From Candidatus Poribacteria bacterium (lineage in GTDB: Bacteria > Poribacteria > WGA-4E > WGA-3G): DNA of 64,000 nt. Positions 35,401-43,419 of this stretch are shown one piece after another. The notes beneath the pieces were generated by a model that saw nothing but the letters and a program-made list of their open reading frames with translations, made no database searches and was not told the origin of the DNA. Position 1 is the stretch's first letter, and each line of letters starts with the position of its first letter. The translations under genes were made by a program, and so were the position numbers. The stretch lies in NCBI GenBank assembly GCA_028820635.1, contig JAPPIG010000082.1, positions 352,645 through 416,644 of the forward strand, written 5' to 3'.

Positions 35401-36076
35401 CTAATTGTTGGAGTTGGTCTTTTAACGATTGATAGTGTCCCGCTTGTTCGGCTTGTGCTTTCAGGGATTCAGTTTCACGTTGTAACTCTTGAATTATGTC
35501 ATTGATGCGAACCAAATTCTGTTCTGTATCTTTTAGTTTTTGAATGGCTGATTTCTTACGAACTTTATATTTTGTGATGCCTGCAACCTCGTCAAAAAGG
35601 AATCTGCGTTCTTCCGGACGCACGTTGAGAATCAGGTCAATTTTGCTCTGTTCCATAACGGAATAGGCATCAACACCGACTCCAGTATCCATAAAGAGTT
35701 CGCTAATATCACGTAGTCGGCAAGGCGTTTGATTGATGAGATAACTACTTTCGCCATCGCGGGTAAGTTGTCTGCGAACTTCTACTTCAGGCGACTCAAT
35801 AGAAAGATTTTCAGATATATTGGTAAAGGTAAGCGCAACACTTGCTCTTTGAGAGGGACTAAAATTAGCACCGCCATTGAAAAGGAGGTCGCGCATATTG
35901 GTACACCGTAGCGCACGGGCACTCTGTTCGCCCAGTACCCACCGAATTGCATCGGAGACATTACTTTTTCCACAACCATTAGGACCAACTATTGTTGTAA
36001 TCCCCGGCTCCAGTATCAGTTCAACCTCTTCGGCGAAACTCTTGAAACCACTGACTTTGATGCTATTTAAGAGCAA
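32474..36076 (-). CDS. smc: Chromosome segregation ATPase SMC
   Basis: A 1200-aa condensin core. The P-loop is GPNGCGKS (31-38). QSKIDLILNVRPEERR is the conserved N-terminal head segment. Coiled coils flank the hinge (about 510-670, including EGYYAGVRAIM and GRVTFLPID). The C-terminal head has QLSGGERSLVAIGLLFA (signature) and FCVLDEVDAALDEANV (Walker B). Length is typical. The start is a TTG: AGGAGG lies 6 nt before TTG-CTC-TTA and no ATG fits. ScpA/ScpB genes are not in the window. Confidence 0.97.
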   Translation of the reverse strand: MLLNSIKVSGFKSFAEEVELILEPGITTIVGPNGCGKSNVSDAIRWVLGEQSARALRCTNMRDLLFNGGANFSPSQRASVALTFTNISENLSIESPEVEVRRQLTRDGESSYLINQTPCRLRDISELFMDTGVGVDAYSVMEQSKIDLILNVRPEERRFLFDEVAGITKYKVRKKSAIQKLKDTEQNLVRINDIIQELQRETESLKAQAEQAGHYQSLKDQLQQLELGLAYRDYEKLATDYRETQSNLEAILNEVSDANQILQEADERIENATLRRTELDAAITTAQEEIREIEGQLEKVERQIVIHKENQLNIQQQKQRAEQTLESLNSQQVNLQTRNRERTQEKKRLEASYKIEESRLTAKQQHLQELSSRIDKTKESIQEAQTDLQEISTELSQRENRRIAIEHELTSKQSSLNNLQESSNALKTELKAATDDRDEIQRGATQLDAELLQIGTKKKQVETTLNENQDALRKIESEIRGLEENLGGSLSRYKSLEQLQSAYEGYYAGVRAIMRAKDHFPDQFAGICDVVAELIDTDTEYEVAIEVALGSAIQNVVTETAEDADTAISFLKKHRAGRVTFLPIDILRRRTFSDDALLDEPGVIGIADELVGYDDKYEKIIQHLLGNTLVLENLDAAVALTRKFRHNARLVTLEGELINTSGAITGGHTDQRKSGLLSRANELDVLKTKIGELQQIVNQKDEKRKAYAATIAEADQTRQRLTGHLQDKQIEKASITKDIEQADQNIDRLNTELAEVETQNRQLKETVDLSREDQQTLDAEIAELTKKRTQTEGRIQRVSEQVGSDARKREEVVSDCQEREIFLAGQRQKLESMTEELDNFDEQQLQIEKNIEEQQAIIDSDEQTKHDIAGQIEEAQRQFLRIGGDRAEAEAAHDELTEEREALLEEIETIQKEMRNTRKQFESQNRKQRQLEVKTTQLEMQLKSISTRILDKYQVSIDEIPKPTVQDEVSEHAEQSTVPAILELDEIDLMDNIEKLKAEISAMGAVNLKAIEAHEEHKKRLDFQIDQRDDIQQSIQSMHQAIQKINETSRDVFMKTFDQVKINFQEVFTQLFGGGETELRLTDEANILESGIDIIACPPGKRPQSITQLSGGERSLVAIGLLFAVFKIKPSPFCVLDEVDAALDEANVLRFTNLIRDYSDNTQFVIITHNNRTMEISDVMYGVTMEQAGMSKIVTYKFAA

Positions 36077-36190
36077 AGGTAACCTCCTACCAAATAAAGC
36101 GTTTTTTGTCGCACATTTTCATAACTTAACGTTTTATTATTACATATTTAACCTAATAACTATTACGTAAAATGTCTGAATCGGGTTACA

Positions 36191-36925
36191 TTACGGATTT
36201 AACGTCCTCGCAAGTGTCAGTACATCAACTTCAATTGGGTCAGCGTCCCATAAGACCTTTACTGCCTCACGAACGGTAGCACCTGTGGTGAAAACATCGT
36301 CCAAGACAAGGATACGTTTGTTCCGCACAACCTCTTTCTTCTGTAGTTCAAATGCCCCAACAATGTTTGTTTGGCGTGCTTCCCTATCCAAACTACTCTG
36401 CGGAGACGTGTTCCGATGTCGAACCAGAGCATCTGTTACAACTTGAACCCCTACATTCTTAGCAATCCCTTTAGCAAGCAGAGTGGCTTGATTAAAGCCG
36501 CGTTCCCGCAACCGCTTTTTGTGAATCGGAATTGGCAGGATGAAGTCGTACTCTGAAATGTTGCAATCGTCAGGGATGTGTTCCATTGTCAATTGGGTGA
36601 GCGGTTTGGCAAGTGATGTTCGCTTCTCAAACTTAAAAAGGTGTATTGCCTGCTGGAGTGCTGATTCATAATAAGCAATCGTGCGTAATTTTCCGTAGGG
36701 TGGCGGTGTAGTCGCGCATTCATCACATTTGCCTTTAGCATTTGGAATCCCGCACATTTCACACCAAGGCGGTTCAATAACATGAATATCGTGCCAGCAT
36801 GCATCGCACATATAAGGCAGAGATTCAAGTCCGAGTGGTTTTTCGCAGACTCGGCATTGCGCGGGATAGAGAAACGTGATTGCTGTTTCAAGTGTTTGTT
36901 GGAGGATATTTGGTTGTACTTGCAT
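36191..36925 (-). CDS. ComF-family phosphoribosyltransferase-like protein
   Basis: A 244-aa protein. Two zinc-finger pairs lie at the N-terminus (CRVCEKPLG, CDACW, CEMCGIP, CDECA), then a type-I PRTase fold with PIPIHKKRLRERGFNQA and the PRPP loop ILVLDDVFTTGAT near residue 205. ComF is needed for DNA uptake in transformable bacteria, though homologues occur widely. It is separated from smc by 114 nt with no feature other than the smc ribosome site. Confidence 0.9.
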   Translation of the reverse strand: MQVQPNILQQTLETAITFLYPAQCRVCEKPLGLESLPYMCDACWHDIHVIEPPWCEMCGIPNAKGKCDECATTPPPYGKLRTIAYYESALQQAIHLFKFEKRTSLAKPLTQLTMEHIPDDCNISEYDFILPIPIHKKRLRERGFNQATLLAKGIAKNVGVQVVTDALVRHRNTSPQSSLDREARQTNIVGAFELQKKEVVRNKRILVLDDVFTTGATVREAVKVLWDADPIEVDVLTLARTLNP

Positions 36926-36961
36926 TAGGTGTCGTCGTTGATAGAAGCATGATATAACTTA

Positions 36962-37435
36962 TCAGTGGTTATTCGTACGTTGAATATTGCCATTTTTATG
37001 GCAGACAACAAAATCAGTTTTCTGATTTCGGCTAACCTGCCGTCCATACGCCACAGCATCCTTTTTGGTGTCAAAGTGTTTTAACGCTCTCAAAGCATTG
37101 CCACGTACTACATCCCAACCTCCGTTAGGATTGGCAACGACGTAATGTTCTTTTTCTGTGCGACCTTGCATATTAAATTGAGTATGACATTCAATCTTTT
37201 CCAACAGAGATCCTAAATCGTCAACTGTAAAACTTTTTAATCGACCGTTTCTCAGTTGCGTCATTTTGTATTGACTGATTCCCAAGCAATTAGCAGCTTC
37301 CTTTTGTGTCATTTCTTGCATAGCAATTAAACGATTGATTTTATGTGCGAGTTTTGCTTTTGCCAATCTTTCTTCAGGTAAGGGAAGGTCCAAATCTTTA
37401 AATACATTGCCTGAACTTAGTGTACGGTTTGCCAT
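36962..37435 (-). CDS. XRE-type HTH fused to DUF2188
   Basis: A 157-aa two-domain protein. Residues 42-80, MTQKEAANCLGISQYKMTQL then RNGRLKSFTVDDLGSLLEKI, form an XRE/HigA-like helix-turn-helix. Residues 96-152 match DUF2188: HYVVANPNGGWDVVRGNA, FDTKKDAVAYGRQVS and DFVVCHKNGNIQ. I start at 37435 because AAGGAAAA lies upstream; the frame to 37492 lacks a site. HTH proteins of this subtype often serve as antitoxins or autorepressors. No toxin-like small gene adjoins; the next gene upstream encodes an AlbA_2 protein on the same strand. Confidence 0.75.
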   Translation of the reverse strand: MANRTLSSGNVFKDLDLPLPEERLAKAKLAHKINRLIAMQEMTQKEAANCLGISQYKMTQLRNGRLKSFTVDDLGSLLEKIECHTQFNMQGRTEKEHYVVANPNGGWDVVRGNALRALKHFDTKKDAVAYGRQVSRNQKTDFVVCHKNGNIQRTNNH

Positions 37436-37643
37436 ACTTATTTTCCTTCTGCTAAGTCTTGAGCAATTTTCAATTGACTTGTGATTGTTCAATAACTATC
37501 CTTTCCAAGAATCATCAACAGGAAACAGTATGCTGCATCCATTGCATATCAAAGATTGCCTTTGTGGGTTATGGTGTTTTCGTGGATATTTAACATTCCT
37601 ATTACATTCAATTTTAACAGAAACTGATGATAATGGCAAATGA

Positions 37644-39197
37644 TTACTCTGTTTCTGTATCATTCTGAAAATGCCTACGTATAAATTCTGTTACCTCCAC
37701 ACCAGATAATTTCTTTTTGCCTCCTTCAGTTTTGACGTAAAGTGTATTACTACCTGTATAATAAACATCTTTTCTTTGTGGAAGCGAGACTAAAAGTTCA
37801 ATTACCCACAAATTTTCTATAATTTCACTTTGTAAGTCGTAAACTTGATGAAATTCAAGCTGCCAGTCTTCAACACTGAGTGGAGGTTGTATAGCACCAA
37901 GTTTTTCAGAGACTATTCGACGGACTCTATCTCTTTGTCCATCATTAAGTTTTACACCTACTGTAATTCTATCACCATCTCTTATTCCCCAGAAAATACG
38001 CCCCCCTTCGCGATTCAGAAAAGCAACAGTATATACGTCAGCGTCTTTTGAAATTGGATTAGATGGATTATTACCTTTAATTTCTTTAAATTCGTAGAAG
38101 CGTGTTTCATCAAAAGGCACAACTTGTTCATGAATAAAACGAATTTGTGTCGGTTCAGTTAAGTTGTCAGCGTCGGTGGCACGCGCTAAGTATTCTTCAG
38201 CGACCTGTTTGTTTGCACGCAATTCGGAAATTTTGCCTTCTGAATCGTACGAGATACCCATCTCAAAACACTCAATTGCCTTTTGATATTGTTTTTTTTC
38301 GAGAAAAACCCATCCCTTATTGTTCAGGACTTTTGCTTTTAGAATTGGATCTTGTATCGTTTCAATTGCTTTATCAAAAAGTTCAAGTGCAAATTGGAAC
38401 TCCCCAAGATGAAAGTAGGCTATACCATCATCACAAAATACGATCGGATCAATCTGTGCAATTAGTTGTCCAGCACCAGAAACCTCTTCTGCTCTATATG
38501 AGGACATATTCCCAATTGTGTCTGTCTCAATGTATTTCTCATGCAATGTTGCCAAGATTACTTGAGTTCTATGCAACGTTGCACGAATTCCCAGTTTCTT
38601 ATAAAGATCATTATAAACCGGAAAGTGTATATCATGATAAAGTTTTTCTGATAACGGTATCTCAAACATTGAACAATGTAATTTAATAATCCTTTCTGTA
38701 TCCCAATTTTCATCAGGAGATTTTAATTGATTCAAATGTTCACTCGATTCTTTAAATCTTGTTGTGTCTTCAAACAATGAGAAAAATAATGCTGAAGGTG
38801 ACGCGTGTAATATTCTTCGAGTTCCTTCTATATCTGTATCAGTTTGATATAGTGAATCAAGATAGAATCTTTTGAGAACATAATCAACCAACTCATTGTC
38901 AATCCTATTAAAGTAATACTCGGAAGTAATGAACTGTGTTATCTGCTCTATATGTTCCTCTTTGTTTGATAGAAATTCTTTAACCAATTCTTCAAAAGTC
39001 TCAATATCTTTTCTGATAACATACTGATCTACTTCATTTTGATTTATTTTTTCACAGATATTTTCTAAGACAAGTGCTGTAAGTTGATCTTCTATATCTC
39101 CCAACGATTCACCAATTTCATCAACAATTTCGTTTGCATCTTTAGGATCGTTATCAAGTAGACTCAATACAATCTTTTTACGAATTAAATTGTCCAT
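37644..39197 (-). CDS. HTH-TPR-AlbA_2 (Schlafen-like) protein
   Basis: A 517-aa protein. Residues 1-75 look like a winged helix (LIRKKIVLSLLDNDPKDANEIVDEIG). A helical middle leads to TPR-like repeats at about 255-335: DDGIAYFHLGEFQFALELFDKA and NKGWVFLEKKQYQKAIECFE. Residues about 365-500 are AlbA_2/divergent AAA_4: ETRFYEFKEIKG, GRIFWGIRDGDRITVGV and LYVKTEGGKKKLSG. AlbA_2 domains occur in Schlafen-type nucleases and in predicted bacterial defence or regulatory proteins. GGAGAG precedes the ATG. Function unknown. Confidence 0.7.
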   Translation of the reverse strand: MDNLIRKKIVLSLLDNDPKDANEIVDEIGESLGDIEDQLTALVLENICEKINQNEVDQYVIRKDIETFEELVKEFLSNKEEHIEQITQFITSEYYFNRIDNELVDYVLKRFYLDSLYQTDTDIEGTRRILHASPSALFFSLFEDTTRFKESSEHLNQLKSPDENWDTERIIKLHCSMFEIPLSEKLYHDIHFPVYNDLYKKLGIRATLHRTQVILATLHEKYIETDTIGNMSSYRAEEVSGAGQLIAQIDPIVFCDDGIAYFHLGEFQFALELFDKAIETIQDPILKAKVLNNKGWVFLEKKQYQKAIECFEMGISYDSEGKISELRANKQVAEEYLARATDADNLTEPTQIRFIHEQVVPFDETRFYEFKEIKGNNPSNPISKDADVYTVAFLNREGGRIFWGIRDGDRITVGVKLNDGQRDRVRRIVSEKLGAIQPPLSVEDWQLEFHQVYDLQSEIIENLWVIELLVSLPQRKDVYYTGSNTLYVKTEGGKKKLSGVEVTEFIRRHFQNDTETE

Positions 39198-39392
39198 GTT
39201 CTCTCCGTGTTTCTGAGTTGAATGATATATTCAATTCCCAAACCCATACAATACCTGATGTCGTAGTTGATATTAGACGTTGACAATAAGACATTAGGAT
39301 TATGTTTTTTTGCAATATCCTCAAATATTACCCATACTATTTTACCAAAAGTTAACACCTTATGCAAGTTATCCAAAAAGACAAAAATCTAT

Positions 39393-39421
39393 TTGAAATC
39401 TGCAAAAAATTATGTTACAAT
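39393..39421 (+). promoter_or_regulatory. Promoter for the TIM-barrel isomerase
   Basis: TTGAAA (39393-39398), 17 nt, TACAAT (39416-39421); each hexamer matches 5 of 6. The ATG is 22 nt further on. Confidence 0.6.
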
Positions 39422-39443
39422 TCAAAATCAACAGGAGGGAAAT

Positions 39444-40208
39444 ATGAAAGTAGGTATAAGAGACGGGATGTTACCCGTTCCGTTCGCAGAATCGTTTAAG
39501 AAGGCAAAAGAGATAGGATTTGACGGAATTGAACTTTGCATGGGAGTAAATTATCGAGAACACACGCTTTGGCAAGAAGGCGGAATTGACACAGTAAACA
39601 GCCTCGCAGAAGAAGCGGGCATAGAAGTATCATCGTTGTCACCGGGTGGTTTTACAGCATATTCCTTTATGCATCCAACAGATAGCGTAAGGTCAGAGGG
39701 TATTGCGAAGTTGCAGTATCTCGCGGAAATATGCCCAAAGTTAGGCACGAATGTTATTCTTGTGCCGTTTTTTGGGGGCGGTCAAATACAGGATGAGCAT
39801 ATCACAGACCCACGTTTCCTTGATGGCGTAAAGGCTGCTGCAGAAACTGCTGAGAAACATGACGTATTTCTTGCAATTGAGTCTACATTAAGCGCAGATC
39901 AACACCAACAAATTATTGACCAAGTCGGCTCAAAAAATGTCGGTGTGTACTACGACATGGGAAATGCAACAAATTTCGGCTACGACTCACCCGCGGAAAT
40001 TCGAAGTTTGGGTAGTTCAATCGTGCAAATGCATATTAAAGACACAGGTGGCAACCACGCTGGCGAAGGTGATGTAGACTTCCCCGCAGTTTTTGAATCA
40101 GCGCATGCGATTGGCTACGATAGTTGGTTTGTCTTGGAAACGCCTGGGAAAGATGACCCGATCGCGTCCGCCGCGAAGAACATGAATTTTGTCAGGAACA
40201 ACTTTTGA
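39444..40208 (+). CDS. Sugar phosphate isomerase/epimerase (xylose isomerase-like TIM barrel)
   Basis: A 254-aa protein. The start at 39444 follows a strong AGGAGGG; the open frame runs further upstream through the promoter. Conserved elements are KKAKEIGFDGIELCMG, the metal-ligand Glu in LAIESTL, VGVYYDMGNAT, the His in IVQMHIKDTGG, and the final Glu in WFVLETPG. This fold covers sugar isomerases, epimerases and AP endonuclease relatives; in such genomes it often works with Gfo/Idh/MocA dehydrogenases on sugars or inositols. Substrate unknown. A hairpin at 40235 probably ends the transcript. Confidence 0.85.
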   Translation: MKVGIRDGMLPVPFAESFKKAKEIGFDGIELCMGVNYREHTLWQEGGIDTVNSLAEEAGIEVSSLSPGGFTAYSFMHPTDSVRSEGIAKLQYLAEICPKLGTNVILVPFFGGGQIQDEHITDPRFLDGVKAAAETAEKHDVFLAIESTLSADQHQQIIDQVGSKNVGVYYDMGNATNFGYDSPAEIRSLGSSIVQMHIKDTGGNHAGEGDVDFPAVFESAHAIGYDSWFVLETPGKDDPIASAAKNMNFVRNNF

Positions 40209-40234
40209 ACATTGGTAGATTGTGGCTGTAGAGC

Positions 40235-40258
40235 GTTTTCTATCGCCCTATAGAAAAC
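40235..40258 (+). terminator. Hairpin after the isomerase gene
   Basis: Perfect 9-bp stem, GTTTTCTAT / ATAGAAAAC, with a 6-nt loop. No clean T-run. Confidence 0.45.
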
Positions 40259-40345
40259 CAAATAGACCTAAAGATAGAACACATTGAATAATCAGTTGTC
40301 TTCAAAAATGCGCGAGACCTCACATTGTCTACCTGGAGGGTTGGA

Positions 40346-41149
40346 ATGAGCAATCAGAAATTAGTTGTCCCACAATCAGAAGCCAAAAAACTACTATCAC
40401 TTCCCACACGCGAAGCAGAACAACTTTTCCAAAGTTACGAAAAAGAACAACAACTTGAAATCATCCGTGCAACCCGAAACCCGAAACAACGAGAAGAATT
40501 ATATTATCTGGTGCCAGACTGCACAGAATTAATTCAGGATAGTCCCACCGAAGATGTCCTGCAAGTGCTTGATACACTTCTTGGAACGGGTCTTGCTTGC
40601 GGTCTATTACCCTGTTTATCTAACGAACAATTTGAAGAAATTATTGACATTGCGGTTTGGCGCGATGGCAAATTAGATGAAAATTCGTTGAATTTATGGC
40701 TTTTTGAACTATCTGAATGTGAGAGGGACGACCTCAGCCGGTTCTTGGGACAAATTGATATTCGTATCCTTGCCGGTCTCCTCAAAAGTCGTGTTAGCTT
40801 GAAAGGTGCTCTCGGTGCAATGCTGATAGATGAAGGGATCATTGATCCAAGTTCTCCATCAATAGACTGTAAAGATGAAAAAGCCAGAGCGATTCTCAAT
40901 GCGATATGGGAGGCGGATGCAGACCTCTTCAATCAACTTATGCGAGAAATGTTCGTTATTGACAAGGAAGCGGATGCAGACAAGGAATTAGTTACTGCAT
41001 TAGAAAAGGCAACTGCGGAAAGGGCTGAACGGGTCAAAGCACGTGATAGTGAGGCAGGTATCAAAGTCACTGAATCTGATCTGAAGCAGCAAGTTGATCT
41101 GGATTCTCTCGAACTTGCCGAGGATGAAGAGGAGAATGCAGACGAGTAA
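40346..41149 (+). CDS. DUF6178-like protein, N-terminal part
   Basis: A 267-aa acidic, helical protein. KKLLSLPTREAEQLFQSYEK, LYYLVPDCTELIQDSP and LLPCLSNEQFEEIIDIAVWRDGKL resemble the N-terminal half of DUF6178 proteins of deltaproteobacteria as I remember them (usually about 550 aa). The tail is strongly acidic (LELAEDEEENADE). GGAGG lies 7 nt before the ATG at 40346. The downstream frame carries the other half and overlaps by about 26 nt. Function unknown. Confidence 0.65.
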   Translation: MSNQKLVVPQSEAKKLLSLPTREAEQLFQSYEKEQQLEIIRATRNPKQREELYYLVPDCTELIQDSPTEDVLQVLDTLLGTGLACGLLPCLSNEQFEEIIDIAVWRDGKLDENSLNLWLFELSECERDDLSRFLGQIDIRILAGLLKSRVSLKGALGAMLIDEGIIDPSSPSIDCKDEKARAILNAIWEADADLFNQLMREMFVIDKEADADKELVTALEKATAERAERVKARDSEAGIKVTESDLKQQVDLDSLELAEDEEENADE

Positions 41150-42086
41150 ATTTTCCCTCGTTGCTGATGCTGTCATTGATGGGCAGTCTTTCTTAGCACG
41201 AACGATACTGCACGGCGATACCATCGGCAGAGTTGACTCCGAAAAATCGGAGACGCTTTCCGAGGACATCGCCGCGCTTGCACATAAACTGATTACAATG
41301 AAGGTAGATGACCTTTCTAATGAGGCAGAACTCCGGGCACAGATTCAAACTGCCTTCGCATTGACGAGTTTAGGGTTAGAATACGGCAGTAAGGGAAACT
41401 TGGACAAGGCAGTTAGCGTGCTACTTGCGAACCCTATCGTCAAGTTTTTCCAAATCGGTAATACACTTACAGATAAGTTACTGAAAAAAGCCAGCCACAT
41501 TCTTGAACACGCTATAATAGAACCAGACGAGTCCCTTTCCCACCTTGACATTGACAGCATCCGTATCTATAATCATGCCGAAGCGGAATTTTTAGATGCT
41601 TTAGCATCGTATAATACGACTATTTCCACAGTACAAGTAACAATCAAGAACAACCATCCACCGCGAACATTCACTAATCTTTCTGATATGGAGATCATTC
41701 GCCAGCAGTTGGACTACATTGAGGCGAGATGGACTTATGTCCAAGCATTGCCGCTTGAAGATATTTTTACGATTGACCCACCACTTAGCATCGCTGTTGA
41801 CCCGATTCAAATGTTAACACTCAGTTTAATGGCAAATTTAACGGTGTATTTTCAACCTGATTTGCAGTTAGAAGCTAACACGCTTTCCGATTTCCGAGAC
41901 ATTATCTATGATGAAGGCAGTGGTGAGATTCGAGAGTCTCCACGTCAGCGTTTATTAGATTGGATTGCAAACTATCTTGAACAGGAAAACCAGTCTGAAG
42001 AGGTAAAAAGGTATACTGTGGCTTATTGGGATGCCTGCTTACAAGAGATGGTGGAGCCAGATTCCGATTTGGGGTTGTTGCTGTGA
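41124..42086 (+). CDS. DUF6178-like protein, C-terminal part in +1 frame
   Basis: About 320 aa. The segment FALTSLGLEYGSKGNLDKAV followed by LLANPIVKFFQIGN resembles the C-terminal half of DUF6178 proteins. Candidate ATGs at 41124 and 41136 lie inside the end of the preceding frame; AGGAGA precedes the latter very closely. Together both frames give about 580 aa, the size of a full family member. Either a stable two-gene split with translational coupling or a +1 frameshift; the clean acidic end of the first frame favours a split. Confidence 0.6.
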   Translation: MKRRMQTSKFSLVADAVIDGQSFLARTILHGDTIGRVDSEKSETLSEDIAALAHKLITMKVDDLSNEAELRAQIQTAFALTSLGLEYGSKGNLDKAVSVLLANPIVKFFQIGNTLTDKLLKKASHILEHAIIEPDESLSHLDIDSIRIYNHAEAEFLDALASYNTTISTVQVTIKNNHPPRTFTNLSDMEIIRQQLDYIEARWTYVQALPLEDIFTIDPPLSIAVDPIQMLTLSLMANLTVYFQPDLQLEANTLSDFRDIIYDEGSGEIRESPRQRLLDWIANYLEQENQSEEVKRYTVAYWDACLQEMVEPDSDLGLLL

Positions 42087-42177
42087 TGCATTTCCTTTGG
42101 ATTTAGTTCAACCCTACCTAAGACGTGGAGAGACGGTCTCTTCTTGTGGGAGAGTTTTGTAAGCCCGATTTCTTTGT

Positions 42178-42306
42178 AGGAGCAACCTCCTGGTCGCGAC
42201 CGTATTACAGTGGATTCTACAATTAACTTTACATCTGATCTGTAGGAGGGAACTCCGATTCCCGACTATTAGGGGTTTCGTCTCGATTCGGAGATCGCTC
42301 CTACAG
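42178..42306. repeat. TGTAGGAG palindromes
   Basis: A half unit (TGTAGGAGCAACCTCCTGG, from about 42178) and a full unit from TGTAGGAGGGAACTCCGATT (42241) to GAGATCGCTCCTACA (42306). The full unit is flanked by TTTACAT (left) and ATGTAAA (right), another inverted pair. Confidence 0.65.
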
Positions 42307-42415
42307 AATATATGTAAACTTATTTACACGAGTTGTGCTAAATAACCCTTGGAAAAATATTATTTCACATAAGCAGAACGTTTTGTCCGTGTTTCCTATT
42401 GTTGATATGCTCTTC

Positions 42416-42586
42416 AGTCCCGTAGGGACGATATGTTTATAGAAGTGAGACCAACATCTCTCTTTAGTCCTATAGGGACGATATGTTGTATTTTATCGTC
42501 CGAGTTGATTATGCACATATCGTTCCTACGGAACTCAATTAAGGTGGTGTTAACGTTTTCTATAAACATACCGTCCCTACGGGACT
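42416..42586. repeat. Four-unit palindromic array, locus 2
   Basis: Direct units at 42416 (AGTCCCGTAGGGACGATATG) and 42466, inverted units at 42515-42535 and 42561-42586 (ending CCCTACGGGACT). The layout matches 9118-9282, but here no ATACCATTTCT shell surrounds it. Confidence 0.7.
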
Positions 42587-42709
42587 GAATGCATATTGGA
42601 AATAATAAAGGGCATAAAGACAACGCCTAAGTGGGAAAAGTAACACATACCACAATAACAGTGAGTTTGTTTTCCCAAAAACTTTACATACCCCTAACCT
42701 GAAAGCAGG

Positions 42710-42738
42710 TTGCATAACTTGTCCACTTGTGCTATCAT
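42710..42738 (+). promoter_or_regulatory. Candidate msrA promoter
   Basis: TTGCAT (42710-42715), 17 nt, TATCAT (42733-42738), 30 nt before the first ATG. Confidence 0.5.
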
Positions 42739-42767
42739 ACTTTCACATAAATTAAGATTATAGGAGC

Positions 42768-43346
42768 ATGGCGGTTCTACTAACGTGTGGAAACCGTATA
42801 GAGAAAATGCAATTAGAAACTGCAACGTTTGGAGCAGGTTGTTTTTGGTGTGTTGAGGCAGTTTTTCAGCAGTTAGAAGGTGTTCACAAGGTTATCTCAG
42901 GCTACACTGGTGGCACAACCGTGAATCCAAACTATCAAGCTGTCTGTGCGGGAACGACAGGACACGCAGAGGTGGCGCAAATAGAGTTTGATCCTGATGT
43001 GATTTCTTTTAAAGAACTCTTGGAAGTATTCTGGCAGACACACGATCCAACGACATTAAATCGGCAAGGAAACGATGTCGGCACACAGTATCGTTCTGCA
43101 ATTTTTTATCATTCTGAAGAACAACAGCGTATCGCCGAAGAATCAAAAGCGGAGATGGATAAATCGGGGACGTGGGACGACCCAATTGTCACAGAGATCA
43201 CGCAGCTTGATGTCTTTTATCCTGCTGAAGACTACCACCAAAACTATTTCCAGTTGAATCCAAGACAACCGTACTGCCAATTCGTAATTCACCCGAAGAT
43301 GAAAAAGTTCACGAAAGATTTCAAAGATAAACTCAAATCCAATTAA
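42768..43346 (+). CDS. msrA: Peptide-methionine (S)-S-oxide reductase MsrA
   Basis: Repairs oxidised methionine in proteins. The catalytic motif GAGCFWCVEA is at residues 23-32 with Cys25. SGYTGGTTVNPNY, TGHAEV, FWQTHDPTTLNRQGNDVGTQYRSAIF and YHQNYF are family blocks. Length of 192 aa fits single-domain MsrA (no MsrB fusion). AGGAG sits only one base from the ATG at 42768, so an internal ATG at 42807 (MQLETATFG) is a plausible alternative that would begin just before the domain. No signal peptide; cytoplasmic. Confidence 0.95.
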   Translation: MAVLLTCGNRIEKMQLETATFGAGCFWCVEAVFQQLEGVHKVISGYTGGTTVNPNYQAVCAGTTGHAEVAQIEFDPDVISFKELLEVFWQTHDPTTLNRQGNDVGTQYRSAIFYHSEEQQRIAEESKAEMDKSGTWDDPIVTEITQLDVFYPAEDYHQNYFQLNPRQPYCQFVIHPKMKKFTKDFKDKLKSN

Positions 43347-43419
43347 GGTTTTCTAATAAGGACCGAGAAAGCGTTCTTTATTATGAGAATTTTTATTCTT
43401 TATGTTAGGAGGGAAAATA

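Larger units (their letters stand above)
42087..42767. other. Repeat-filled intergenic region
   Basis: A 681-nt gap without a credible ORF. It holds a TGTAGGAG-type pair of repeats (42178-42306), a four-unit palindromic array (42416-42586) and the msrA promoter (42710-42738). Confidence 0.7.
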
